Source: PVC group bacterium
GTDB taxonomy: Bacteria; GCA-001730085; JADFSZ01
Direction of reading: 5' to 3'
Assembly (NCBI GenBank): GCA_022560555.1
Contig: JADFSZ010000034.1
Coordinates: 1 to 12,257, forward strand
Length of the DNA: 12,257 nt
The notes beneath the pieces were generated by a model, which made no database searches, was not told the origin of the DNA, and saw only the letters and a program-made list of their open reading frames with translations. The translations under genes were made by a program, and so were the position numbers. Below, piece by piece: positions 1-7,600 of the stretch; position 1 is the stretch's first letter; every line of letters begins with the position of its first letter.

Positions 1-897
1 AAGATGGAACTGCTCTCCGACAAGGGCAACGGCCAATATTTCTTTCGCTCCATAATTGGTACTGGTCGTATAGTATCCCGGCACCGGATCCCAAAAGTTG
101 ACTGTTACCCGGCCGGCGTACAAAAGGTTGTCATCCGGATTTGTTGCTGTTTCATTCCCTTGATAGACACCAAAGGCATATTTAAACTGTCCTTCATTAA
201 ACTGGCCGTTAACCATCACTCCGTCATCACGGCCTGCAAAAATGGCTGGATAACGCGATACAAGACCCGGAAACTCATATGTTGACAAGTAGTAAGGACC
301 ATCGAGGTTAGAACGATCCGATGGCGGTAAATGGCGGCCAATCCAAATATTAAACGCCTCCATTGGTTGGAACTTTAAGATGGCATCCAGAACATGGACA
401 TCCCCTTCCGCGCCATCATACTCTGTATTGAATTCGAGTAGGAAGTTTTCATATAATTGCCCATTGACGTAAAGTCGGATGCTATCCAGATACGCGTCAT
501 AATCCCAGTTTGTTCCGCTTGGAGATCCATCCTCTCTTCCTACAACAGATGTTCGAATTCCCACACCTATCTTTAATTTTCCACCCGTATTTGACTCAAT
601 CCAAGCCAGGGGAGAATCGGATTCGGGTTTGTAGGACGATTCGGCGGCTGGTTGTTGAGATATTTCAGCTTCAACCGCATTGTTGATACTCTCAACGTCA
701 GTTTCGCTTATCACACCCCGGTCAACCAAAACGTTCATGAGAGCATCGTATCTTGCTGATGCTTCATTGTTTGACTCTGCATAAGAGGTTCGCGTTAGCA
801 ATAACGCAAATAAAATGGCTCCACAAAATAAAAGTTTTGTGGAAAGACTTGTTCCATGTTTCGAAAACATACGCTGTCGCTGCAAAAAACGGTACAT
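1..897 (-). CDS. OprP/OprO-type outer-membrane porin, 5' part only (runs off the left edge)
   Basis: The frame is open for 299 codons from an ATG at 897 to the window edge, so the C-terminal part is missing. AAAGGAG (904-910) sits 6 nt upstream of the ATG, which supports this start; a second Met at codon 10 is the alternative. A basic N-terminus and a hydrophobic stretch (about residues 20-36) end in SYA, a likely signal-peptidase I site after residue 40. Residues 48-75 (YDALMNVLVDRGVISETDVE) match the short helical segment that often precedes the barrel in phosphate-selective-porin-like (Porin_O_P) proteins. From about residue 105 there are alternating strand-like segments (IRLYVNGQLY, FLLEFNTEYDG, FNIWIGRHLPPSDR) typical of that barrel, including the common 'GR..P.....L' stretch. 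The family forms trimeric outer-membrane channels for small, often anionic, solutes; the substrate here cannot be read from sequence. A sigma-54 promoter lies upstream, and the NifA-like regulator gene is next door, pointing to nitrogen-linked expression (inference). Confidence 0.82.
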   Translation of the reverse strand, partial: MYRFLQRQRMFSKHGTSLSTKLLFCGAILFALLLTRTSYAESNNEASARYDALMNVLVDRGVISETDVESINNAVEAEISQQPAAESSYKPESDSPLAWIESNTGGKLKIGVGIRTSVVGREDGSPSGTNWDYDAYLDSIRLYVNGQLYENFLLEFNTEYDGAEGDVHVLDAILKFQPMEAFNIWIGRHLPPSDRSNLDGPYYLSTYEFPGLVSRYPAIFAGRDDGVMVNGQFNEGQFKYAFGVYQGNETATNPDDNLLYAGRVTVNFWDPVPGYYTTSTNYGAKEILAVALVGEQFHL

Positions 898-967
898 TAC
901 GGGCTCCTTTCGAGATAGCTCTCATTAAAAGATTTTAAAGGGATTGAATACGATAGGATATTGCGTT

Positions 968-983
968 CGCAAGCAACATGCCA
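968..983 (-). promoter_or_regulatory. Sigma-54 (-24/-12) promoter of the porin gene
   Basis: The minus strand reads TGGCATGTTGCTTGCG, against the sigma-54 consensus TGGCACGNNNNTTGCW. The invariant GG (-24) and GC (-12) are separated by exactly 10 nt. Only the C of CACG and the last base depart from consensus. The predicted transcript start is near 957, leaving a leader of about 60 nt before the porin ATG at 897. Such promoters need an enhancer-binding activator; the NifA-like gene immediately upstream is the natural candidate. Confidence 0.78.
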
Positions 984-1000
984 ACATTTAAAGTTTTCGT

Positions 1001-1022
1001 AAACATTCAATAATAAATGTTT
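1001..1022. repeat. Inverted repeat upstream of the porin sigma-54 promoter
   Basis: Perfect 7-bp arms AAACATT (1001-1007) and AATGTTT (1016-1022) are separated by 8 bp. The centre is about 30 bp upstream of the -24 element. It could bind a regulator or a DNA-bending protein. The sequence is AT-rich, so chance is possible. It is not the classical NifA site TGT-N10-ACA. Confidence 0.35.
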
Positions 1023-1061
1023 TATGGAAATTGAGAGATTAGGCGGGGGATTATAAAAATT

Positions 1062-1071
1062 ACATTTTTGT
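1062..1071. promoter_or_regulatory. Candidate activator site ACATTTTTGT upstream of the porin
   Basis: This ACA-N4-TGT element lies about 80 bp upstream of the porin -24 element, a usual distance for sigma-54 enhancer sites. Close copies occur upstream of glnA (ACAATTTTGT, 4486-4495) and, on the minus strand, upstream of the regulator gene (2704-2713). The recurrence ahead of all three genes is the only support; the local DNA is AT-rich. Confidence 0.25.
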
Positions 1072-1095
1072 ATTTTATTGTATTTAATAATTCAT

Positions 1096-2646
1096 TTATG
1101 TATTTTTTTGGTAGAGCTTCGACCGGATATCATGCTTTTTAATCTTGTACCCCAGCATCCGTTCGGTGAGATCAAGCTCTTTCGCAGCATTTTTTTGGTG
1201 CCCCTTGACCTTTTTAAGGGTTTCAATGATCATTTCCTTTTCAATATTGTCTAAATACCGAACAAGGCCCTTTCTTTGAAATTGCGTGTGGGTTGTTTCT
1301 GCCGTCTGAAGCGATGGCGGCAAATGATGGGCCCGGATCACATCCTCATCACAAAGAAGAACCGCTCGTTCCATACAATTTTCAAGTTCTCTGACATTCC
1401 CCGGCCAATGATAACTCACAAGCATATCAATCGCGGGGGTAGAGATTCTTTTTACCGTTTTAAAATTTTCCTTGACGTACTTTTCAAGAAAATGCTCTAC
1501 CAAAAGGATAATGTCGTCTTTACGCTCCCGAAGAGGCGGAAGATATATGGGAAAAACATTGATGCGATAATACAAATCTTCCCTGAATTCCTTCTTCTTA
1601 ATAGCTTCTTCTAAATTTTTGTTCGTTGCGACAATCACACGGATATTTATTTTGATCGTATTGCGCCCGCCCACTCTTTCAAACTCACGCCCTTGAAGCA
1701 CACGCAGTAGTTTGATCTGAAGTGCGTTCGAGAATTCTCCGATCTCGTCTAAAAATATCGTTCCTCCATCCGCCAATTCAAATCGGCCCATTTTTCGCTC
1801 CGTGGCTCCCGTAAATGCTCCTTTCTCATGACCAAAAAGTTCGCTCTCAAGCAAGGATTCCGGCATAGCTGCGCAATTCATCTTAATAAATGCCTTATTC
1901 GCCCGAGGAGAGCTGTAATGAACCGCGTTGGCAACAAGCTCTTTGCCTGTGCCGCTTTCTCCGCGAATCAAAACTGTGGTTGTGCTCGAAGCCACCTGAT
2001 TGATGAGGGCGTACACCTGATTCATGCATCCGCTGTTCCCGACAATACCTTCAACTTGGTAGCGTTCCTTGAGATTCTCCCTCAAGCGAATATTTTCATC
2101 AAATAGCTCTTTTTTTTCTTCTTCGACCAATTGATGAAGTTTTAAAGCTTGTGCGATAAAAGAGGCAACAATATTCAAAATTTTAACGATATCAATAAGC
2201 ACAGCCTTATCGTCAAACTCTTTGTCCACGCTCAGGGCCCCCACAACCCTTTTGTCCATCCGGATCGGCACACATACAAAAGATCGTTTTTTGACAGAAG
2301 TTGACGCGTGAGGACGTGTCCGAAACAAGAAACGCGGATCTTTTCTAATATCAGGCACAATAATCGCCTCTCCTGTTTCCACAACCTTTCCGGTGATCCC
2401 TTCGCCAACCTTGTACACCCCGCGCTGTTTGGCGGCTTCCGTAATGCCATGAGCAACGGTGACCTTCAGCAATTCCTGCTGAGGATCCAGGATCGTGATC
2501 ATGCCCCGGCGAAGCTTGGCATGGATTTCCAGCAGATGAAGAATGGACTCCAGTGTGTGCCTGATGTCCAAGGACTCAACAAGAACCATGGCAATATCAT
2601 GCAGAAGATCAACTTCTTGAAAATGGGCGCGCTTCTTTTTACTCAT
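1096..2646 (-). CDS. NifA-like sigma-54-dependent transcriptional activator (GAF, AAA+, Fis-type HTH)
   Basis: The protein has 516 residues and three parts. A GAF domain (about 12-170) includes the NifA-typical stretch GEGITGKVVETGEAIIVPDI. A short coiled-coil linker follows (about 172-196). The AAA+ ATPase (about 200-425) has Walker A GESGTGKE (229-236), the sigma-54 contact loop GAFTGA (276-281), Walker B ending FLDE (298-301), arginine-finger region FREDLYYR (354-361) and sensor II WPGNVREL (414-421). A Fis-type helix-turn-helix (about 464-507) ends in TERMLGYKIKKHDI, also NifA-like. Family members hydrolyse ATP to open sigma-54 promoters from upstream sites. There is no receiver domain, so it is not an NtrC response regulator. 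No nif genes are in view, so a general nitrogen role acting on glnA and the porin is more likely here than nitrogenase control (inference). The start is the first ATG after an in-frame stop; its ribosome-binding site is weak (GGAAAAG). A five-codon ORF (MEKIL) overlaps the start codon by ATGA and might couple translation. Confidence 0.9.
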   Translation of the reverse strand: MSKKKRAHFQEVDLLHDIAMVLVESLDIRHTLESILHLLEIHAKLRRGMITILDPQQELLKVTVAHGITEAAKQRGVYKVGEGITGKVVETGEAIIVPDIRKDPRFLFRTRPHASTSVKKRSFVCVPIRMDKRVVGALSVDKEFDDKAVLIDIVKILNIVASFIAQALKLHQLVEEEKKELFDENIRLRENLKERYQVEGIVGNSGCMNQVYALINQVASSTTTVLIRGESGTGKELVANAVHYSSPRANKAFIKMNCAAMPESLLESELFGHEKGAFTGATERKMGRFELADGGTIFLDEIGEFSNALQIKLLRVLQGREFERVGGRNTIKINIRVIVATNKNLEEAIKKKEFREDLYYRINVFPIYLPPLRERKDDIILLVEHFLEKYVKENFKTVKRISTPAIDMLVSYHWPGNVRELENCMERAVLLCDEDVIRAHHLPPSLQTAETTHTQFQRKGLVRYLDNIEKEMIIETLKKVKGHQKNAAKELDLTERMLGYKIKKHDIRSKLYQKNT

Positions 2647-2671
2647 AATATCTTTTCCATAAACGTTTTAT

Positions 2672-2715
2672 ATACATTTTTGAATTACTTTCTCCCGAAA
2701 GAGACAAAAATGTAT
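2672..2715. repeat. Long nested inverted repeat ahead of the NifA-like gene
   Basis: Perfect 11-bp arms ATACATTTTTG (2672-2682) and CAAAAATGTAT (2705-2715) enclose a second inverted repeat, CTTTC-TCCC-GAAAG. The element ends 26 bp upstream of the regulator ATG and lies beyond the glnA terminator. It could be a leader-RNA hairpin or an operator for autoregulation. There is no run of T next to it, so it does not look like a second terminator. The outer arm contains ACATTTTTGT on the minus strand, as seen upstream of the porin. Confidence 0.5.
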
Positions 2716-2750
2716 TTTAGGGATCTTTTTGGTTTTGATCAAGCAAATAA

Positions 2751-2786
2751 AAAAGGCTTTTTAACGTGGAGGTTAAAAAGCCTTTT
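2751..2786 (-). terminator. Rho-independent terminator after glnA
   Basis: A perfect 15-bp stem (2751-2765 pairing with 2772-2786) has a 6-nt loop. On the minus strand the stem ends in GCCTTTT and runs on into TTATTTG, giving the expected U-rich tail. It lies 31 bp past the glnA stop codon and separates glnA from the downstream regulator gene. The A-rich 5' side means it might also work for plus-strand transcripts. Confidence 0.85.
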
Positions 2787-2816
2787 GATGGTCCGGCTGA
2801 TATTCAGAGATGTAGC

Positions 2817-4259
2817 TTAGATATCGTAGTAGAGAAAGAACTCATAAGGATTGGGACGTAAATCAACCGCCTGAACTTCCTTTTCAAGCTTATAATTGAT
2901 CCACGTATCAATGGCATCTTTTGTAAAAACATCACCTACGAGCAAGAACTCATGATCCTTTTCAAGTTCAAGTAAAGCATCTCTCAAAGAGTAAGGCGTC
3001 TTTTCCACCTTGGCTAATTCTTCGGGAGGAAGATCATAAAGATCTTTGTCCAGCGGCTGTCCTGGATCAATTTTATTCTGAATCCCGTCCAGCCCGGCCA
3101 TTAGCATCGCGGAAAACGCAAGATACGGATTGCAGCTCGGATCCGGAAATCTTGCTTCAATGCGCTTTGTTTTCGGGTTTTCTGAATACATGGGAATTCT
3201 GACCGCGGCAGAACGGTTTCGGCTTGAGTATGCGAGATTAACCGGAGCTTCAAAACCGGGAACCAGACGTTTATAGGAATTCACCGTTGGATTTGTCAAA
3301 GCCGTTAAAGCTTTGGCATGCTTCAAAATTCCTCCGATATAGTGGAGCGCCATCTGAGAAAGTCCCGCATAACCATCTCCGGCAAAGAGCGGTTTTCCTT
3401 CTTTCCACAAAGACATGTGCACATGCATTCCTGAGCCGTTATCACCAAAAATCGGCTTCGGCATGAATGTCGCCGTATATCCGTGTTTTTGGGCAACGTT
3501 TTTAATAGTGTACTTATAGATAAGAAGTTTATCTGCCATATCCACCATCGGCATAAATCGCATATCTATTTCAGCCTGACCGGATGTGGCCACTTCATGG
3601 TGATGAACTTCGATATCCACACCAAGATTGAGAAGTTCCACAACCATCTCGCTTCTCAAATCCTGAAATTTATCGCTTGGAGGGCAAGGAAAGTATCCCT
3701 CTTTATGACGCAGCTTATGTCCTTTGTTGCCTCCCTCTTCTTCCCGACCGGTATTCCATGCCGCTTCAATGGAGTCGATTTCATAGAAGGCTCCGCGAGG
3801 TTCAGCGGAATATTTAACCGAATCAAAAATAAAAAACTCGGCTTCCGGACCAAAAAAGGCCTGATCCGCAATTCCGGTGGATATTAGAAATTTTTCCGCT
3901 TTAACGGCAATATTTCTTGGATCCTTCTGGTACAATTCCTTCGTGATGGGATCTTTGATCGCACAAATCATAAAAACGGTTTTGTGTTTTGTAAATGGAT
4001 CCAACTGAGCTGTTTCAGCCAAAGGCATAACCAACATGTCACTCTCATTTATCGCCTTCCATCCTCGAATGGATGATCCGTCAAATCCCAATCCTTCTTC
4101 AAAGCTCGAAGCATCAACCGCATGCGCCGGCATACTAAAATGCTGCCACGTGCCCGGAAAATCCAAAAACCTAAAATCAACAAACTGGACCCCTTCTTTC
4201 TTAATGAAATCAAGGACCTCTTTTGGCGAATGAAATCGCCTTCCATTTCCACCTGACAT
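2817..4259 (-). CDS. glnA: Type I glutamine synthetase (GlnA)
   Basis: Joins ammonia to glutamate with ATP to form glutamine, the main entry of ammonium into metabolism; the family works as a cytoplasmic dodecamer. The 480-residue product is close to the usual length of about 470. Visible family features are the N-terminal [15 protein letters not shown] and FDGSSIRGW segments, the metal-binding block [29 protein letters not shown], the catalytic signature region [31 protein letters not shown], and RSAAVRIP followed by the [24 protein letters not shown] region. Tyr408 in DLYDLPPEE (codon 3036-3038) matches the tyrosine adenylylated in the beta subtype of GSI, and a GlnE gene lies divergently next to it. 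A start at 4265 is also in frame, but the ribosome-binding site directly abuts that ATG and lies 6 nt from the ATG at 4259, so 4259 is preferred. Transcription likely starts at a sigma-54 promoter (4327-4342) and ends at the hairpin at 2751-2786. Confidence 0.97.
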   Translation of the reverse strand: MSGGNGRRFHSPKEVLDFIKKEGVQFVDFRFLDFPGTWQHFSMPAHAVDASSFEEGLGFDGSSIRGWKAINESDMLVMPLAETAQLDPFTKHKTVFMICAIKDPITKELYQKDPRNIAVKAEKFLISTGIADQAFFGPEAEFFIFDSVKYSAEPRGAFYEIDSIEAAWNTGREEEGGNKGHKLRHKEGYFPCPPSDKFQDLRSEMVVELLNLGVDIEVHHHEVATSGQAEIDMRFMPMVDMADKLLIYKYTIKNVAQKHGYTATFMPKPIFGDNGSGMHVHMSLWKEGKPLFAGDGYAGLSQMALHYIGGILKHAKALTALTNPTVNSYKRLVPGFEAPVNLAYSSRNRSAAVRIPMYSENPKTKRIEARFPDPSCNPYLAFSAMLMAGLDGIQNKIDPGQPLDKDLYDLPPEELAKVEKTPYSLRDALLELEKDHEFLLVGDVFTKDAIDTWINYKLEKEVQAVDLRPNPYEFFLYYDI

Positions 4260-4265
4260 GTCCAT

Positions 4266-4272
4266 CCTCCTT
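4266..4272 (-). promoter_or_regulatory. Ribosome-binding site that decides the glnA start
   Basis: The minus strand reads AAGGAGG. It touches the first in-frame ATG (4265) with no spacer but stands 6 nt from the second ATG (4259). Normal spacing therefore favours the second, giving a protein that begins MSGGNGRRF rather than MDMSGG. Confidence 0.75.
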
Positions 4273-4318
4273 CGTAGGTTTTTGTTTTAAAAGCGAATCC
4301 ATAGATTTATCGGAAAGG

Positions 4319-4330
4319 CTGTTTACAGCA
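4319..4330. repeat. Short inverted repeat overlapping the glnA -12 region
   Basis: GCTGTTTACAGC has perfect 5-bp arms around TT. It overlaps the -12 end of the sigma-54 promoter and reaches to about the expected transcript start. It could be an operator that blocks the polymerase, or chance. Confidence 0.3.
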
Positions 4331-4342
4331 GAATTCATGCCA
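4327..4342 (-). promoter_or_regulatory. Sigma-54 (-24/-12) promoter of glnA
   Basis: The minus strand reads TGGCATGAATTCTGCT, against consensus TGGCACGNNNNTTGCW. The GG and GC are exactly 10 nt apart, with two departures (T for C in CACG, C for T before TGC). The start of transcription is expected near 4316, about 57 nt before the chosen ATG. It shares TTGGCATG with the porin promoter. Sigma-54 control of glnA is well known in other bacteria under nitrogen limitation. Confidence 0.8.
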
Positions 4343-4453
4343 AGAACCTCTAAGCAGAAAATTCAAGCGCGTCCCAGATCTATCCATGCGCAATTCAATA
4401 ATAGGTAAACGCGTTACAAGAGATATAAACCCAAAGCGAAATATTTAAATAAT

Positions 4454-4500
4454 GGCAAATTTGTAATTTCAGAATGGAATTAAGGACAATTTTGTAACTT
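4454..4500. promoter_or_regulatory. Tandem repeat, candidate enhancer sites for glnA
   Basis: Two similar elements, GGCAAATTTGTAATTT (4454-4469) and GGACAATTTTGTAACTT (4484-4500), have their shared TTTGTAA exactly 31 bp apart, close to three helical turns. They lie about 115-155 bp upstream of the glnA -24 element, where sigma-54 activators usually bind. A third TTGTAAC on the other strand is at 4413-4419. Which protein binds is inferred only from the neighbouring regulator gene. Confidence 0.4.
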
Positions 4501-4627
4501 TTCGAAAGAGGCCTCTCATCCATGTACTCAAATAAAGGAGCAAATCATAAGTCTCTTTAGGCAAAATGTCAAAAGAATTCTTCCGGCCTCCTTCCATCTT
4601 AAAAGAACCGGATTTAAGCCGTAAAAA

Positions 4628-4636
4628 TGCTATAAT
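4628..4636 (+). promoter_or_regulatory. Extended -10 promoter for glnE
   Basis: TGCTATAAT is a perfect extended -10 (TGnTATAAT) 57 bp ahead of the glnE start codon. No good -35 (TTGACA) is found 16-18 bp upstream, as is common for extended -10 promoters. The expected transcript start is near 4643. This suggests sigma-70 expression of glnE, unlike the sigma-54 control of glnA. Confidence 0.6.
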
Positions 4637-4693
4637 CATAATGGATCAGAAACCGCGCAGCCCCAAACTCAAATACAGACCCTGTGGACCTGA

Positions 4694-7600
4694 ATGACTC
4701 CTCTTGATGAAAAAAAATTAGCACAAATCAAAAGCCGACTCCCCCATATCGATGAGACCTTGATTCAAAATCATATTGAGCGATTAGAAGAAGATTATTT
4801 CCTTGAATTCTCAGATGAGGACATCATCACTCATATTCGGGAAATATCTCACCTCTCAACAGACACCGCCTGCAAAATGATTTTCCAAAGATCAAATAAA
4901 GATTTCACAATTACCGTTATTGGGTTTGACACCCAAGGTTCTTTCGCGGTCATTTGCGGCCTTCTGACCTCGGCCGGATTTAATATCCAAGAAGGCAAAA
5001 GCTTTACATATTCAAAATCAACTCCCAAAACCATATCCAAAACAAAAAAACCCATGAGACGCTCTCAAGCCCGGGAGTTGGCCAGACAAACATTCTATCT
5101 TGAAAGAAAAAAATTCATTACCCAACTCCATTGTGTTCACGCGGCTCCGGATACACTTGCAAAAGATTTTGAATCCCAATTTCAATCGCAGCTTAACCTG
5201 TATCACGGATACCTCATCGACAACAAAATTAAGGAAGTTCAAAAGGAGATCAATCGCCTTATTCAGGACCACCTGATAGGTCTGGTTCCCAAAAATACAT
5301 CTTCATCCGCCCATCGGTTGCTGCCGATTGATATTCAGTTTGAAAAAGAGGCAAATCAGACAGTTTTGCATATTACGGGACCGGACACGCCCGCATACCT
5401 TTTTTCTTTGGCCAACGCTTTGACCCTGCATGGAATTTCAATTCAAAAAGTCTCTGTCAAAACAAAAGGCGCCTTCGTGGATGACAAAATCACTATCACA
5501 GACATGTACGACCGTCCCCTAACCCAGCCCCATTATTTACAAAAACTTAAAATGGCTGTTGCCAGTATCAAACAGTTTACACATCTTCTGCCTCTCGCAA
5601 CCGATCCGACGGCGGCTATGCATCAATTTCATCAATTTATCGATGACTTAATGACCAAATCTAATTACGCCCTATCCCCGTTTGATAAAGACGAAAATTT
5701 ACTAATGGCCTCTCTGGCAAAAATTTTCGGCGCAAGACCTCACATTTGGGAAGACTTTATTCGCATGCAGCATGAAAATCTGCTTCCTTTTCTTAAAAAT
5801 ATCGGTCATCTTGAAAAGTCAAAATCCAAAGAGGTTATGCTTGATGAACTTCAAAATTCATTATCAAAAGTCAAAGGATTCGACCGACAAGTCAAAGCCA
5901 TCAATGAATATAAAAATGAAGAGCTTTTTCGTATTGATCTTGTTCACTTAATCTATCCCAGTATTACCTTTATTGAATTTGCCGAACAGCTCACACAGCA
6001 CGCCGAGGCAATTATCAGCACAACAGCAAATTTAATTTACCACTATTTAGAAGAGCAACACGGGACCCCCTCGAACAAGGACGGTTCCGTCTGTTCTTTC
6101 GCCTTATTCGGCCTTGGAAAATTCGGAGGGCAAGAACTTGGTTATGCTTCAGATTTAGAAATTGTTTTTCTCTATGATGAAAATGCTCAAACAAATCATT
6201 CTAATAATGCCATTGGTAACTCGGTTTTTTTTATCAAATTCGTGCAAAATCTTTTAAAGGCTCTTCCGGCAAAAAACGCGGGCATATTCGAAATTGATCT
6301 TCGCCTGCGCCCGCACGGAAAAAAAGGTCCTCTAGCAAGCTCCTTGAACCGCTGGGGTGAATATTACCTCAAAGATGGGGGCGCTTATGATTATGAACGT
6401 CAAGCTCTCATTCGCTTGCGTCCGATTTATGGCAACACGGATTTTTGTGGCAAAGTAATGGAAATTCGAGATCAGATTATTTATTCCGAGAGTTCCATCT
6501 CTGTCAAAAACTCCATCGAGATCCGCAATAAACAGATTCTTAAAAATGTGACTCCGGGAAAAATCAATGCAAAATTTTCCAAGGGGGCTTTAACCGATAT
6601 TGAATACGCCATTCAGTATCTTCAACTGGCGCATGCCCATCAGCACCCAAAATTGCGGACACCAAATACTATTCAGGCTATGGAATATATGCTCGAAACA
6701 GACATTCTCACACCGACAGAATTTGAAAAACTATATAATAATTACGCTTTTTTACGTCGTGTGATCAATGCTCTACGCATGGTGAGAGGTAACGCAAAAG
6801 ATCTTGAAATCCCTGACCTGGCTTCCGAAGAGTTTATTTTTCTCGCCCGCAATCTTGGATATGTGTCAAAGGAATCCCAATCGGCCGAAGACCAGCTTTT
6901 CAAGGATATCGAGCTTACACTTAAAACAACATATGTTTTTTACAAAGCAAAATTCATCGAAAAGAAAGAAACTGCCTTTGAGGAATCGGGGCTGCCGGGG
7001 CTTCTGCTACAGAAAAAAATGAGCGAAAATGAAGTCACGCGAGTGTTGGCATCCCTCAAGGTTCAGGACACAAAAAAAATTCACGGTATCCTGAAATCAC
7101 TTATTCAAGAAGTCGAAGACAAAAACACCCTCGTTGCGGTCCTTGTCCTTGCGGAAAGACACATCCGCCGATCACCCGATCCGGATAAAGTCATCGTTAA
7201 CTTCGGAAATTTTATTATTGAAAGTTCAAAACAGCATATCTCTCTTAAACAGTTGTTGTATCAGCCAAAATACATTGAGATACTCATCACTCTTTTCGGT
7301 TTTAGCGATTATCTAACAATCATCCTAACCAAGAATCCTCAACTCCTCCTTACGATCACAAACGACCGTCTCCTTCTTTACAACAAAACTCACGAACATT
7401 TCGCTTCTGAACTCAGTTCCTGCGCGCCGTTTACAAATGATATTCGAGAAAATTTACGCATGATCCAAAAATACAAAAATTCCGAAACTCTCAGAATCGG
7501 CCTCAGGGACATTTACCTCAACAAACCATTCGAACAAATTGTTCGTGAATTGTCCGATTTGGCCGACACGATTGTAGATCGTATTTACCGAAATATTCTT

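Larger units (their letters stand above)
4260..4693. other. Divergent glnA/glnE regulatory region (434 bp, no gene seen)
   Basis: No convincing gene lies here; the only short ORFs lack family features. The stretch holds the glnA ribosome-binding site and sigma-54 promoter on the minus strand, two GG(A)CAA-TTTGTAA repeats upstream of them, and an extended -10 for glnE on the plus strand. Two perfect 10-bp palindromes are also present: AGAGGCCTCT (4507-4516) and AAGAATTCTT (4573-4582). An inverted pair CTTAAA/TTTAAG (4598-4618) flanks the place where the glnE -35 would be. Confidence 0.6.

Noticed and set aside
4-285. Plus-strand ORF of 93 codons at the left edge
   Set aside because: It lies antisense to the porin, whose signal peptide and barrel-like strands are clear; the plus-strand translation shows no family features.
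4453-4469. Plus-strand sigma-54 promoter for glnE (TGGCAAATTTGTAAT)
   Set aside because: The -24 part matches, but there is no GC at the required 10-nt spacing, so the -12 element is missing. It is also more than 200 bp from the start codon, and a good extended -10 lies nearer.
4523-4561. Short ORF MYSNKGANHKSL as a leader peptide
   Set aside because: It has no ribosome-binding site before its ATG, no attenuator hairpin after it, and no run of regulatory codons.
4260-4693. Classical NifA upstream site TGT-N10-ACA between glnA and glnE
   Set aside because: I checked each TGT in this stretch; none is followed by ACA at the right spacing.
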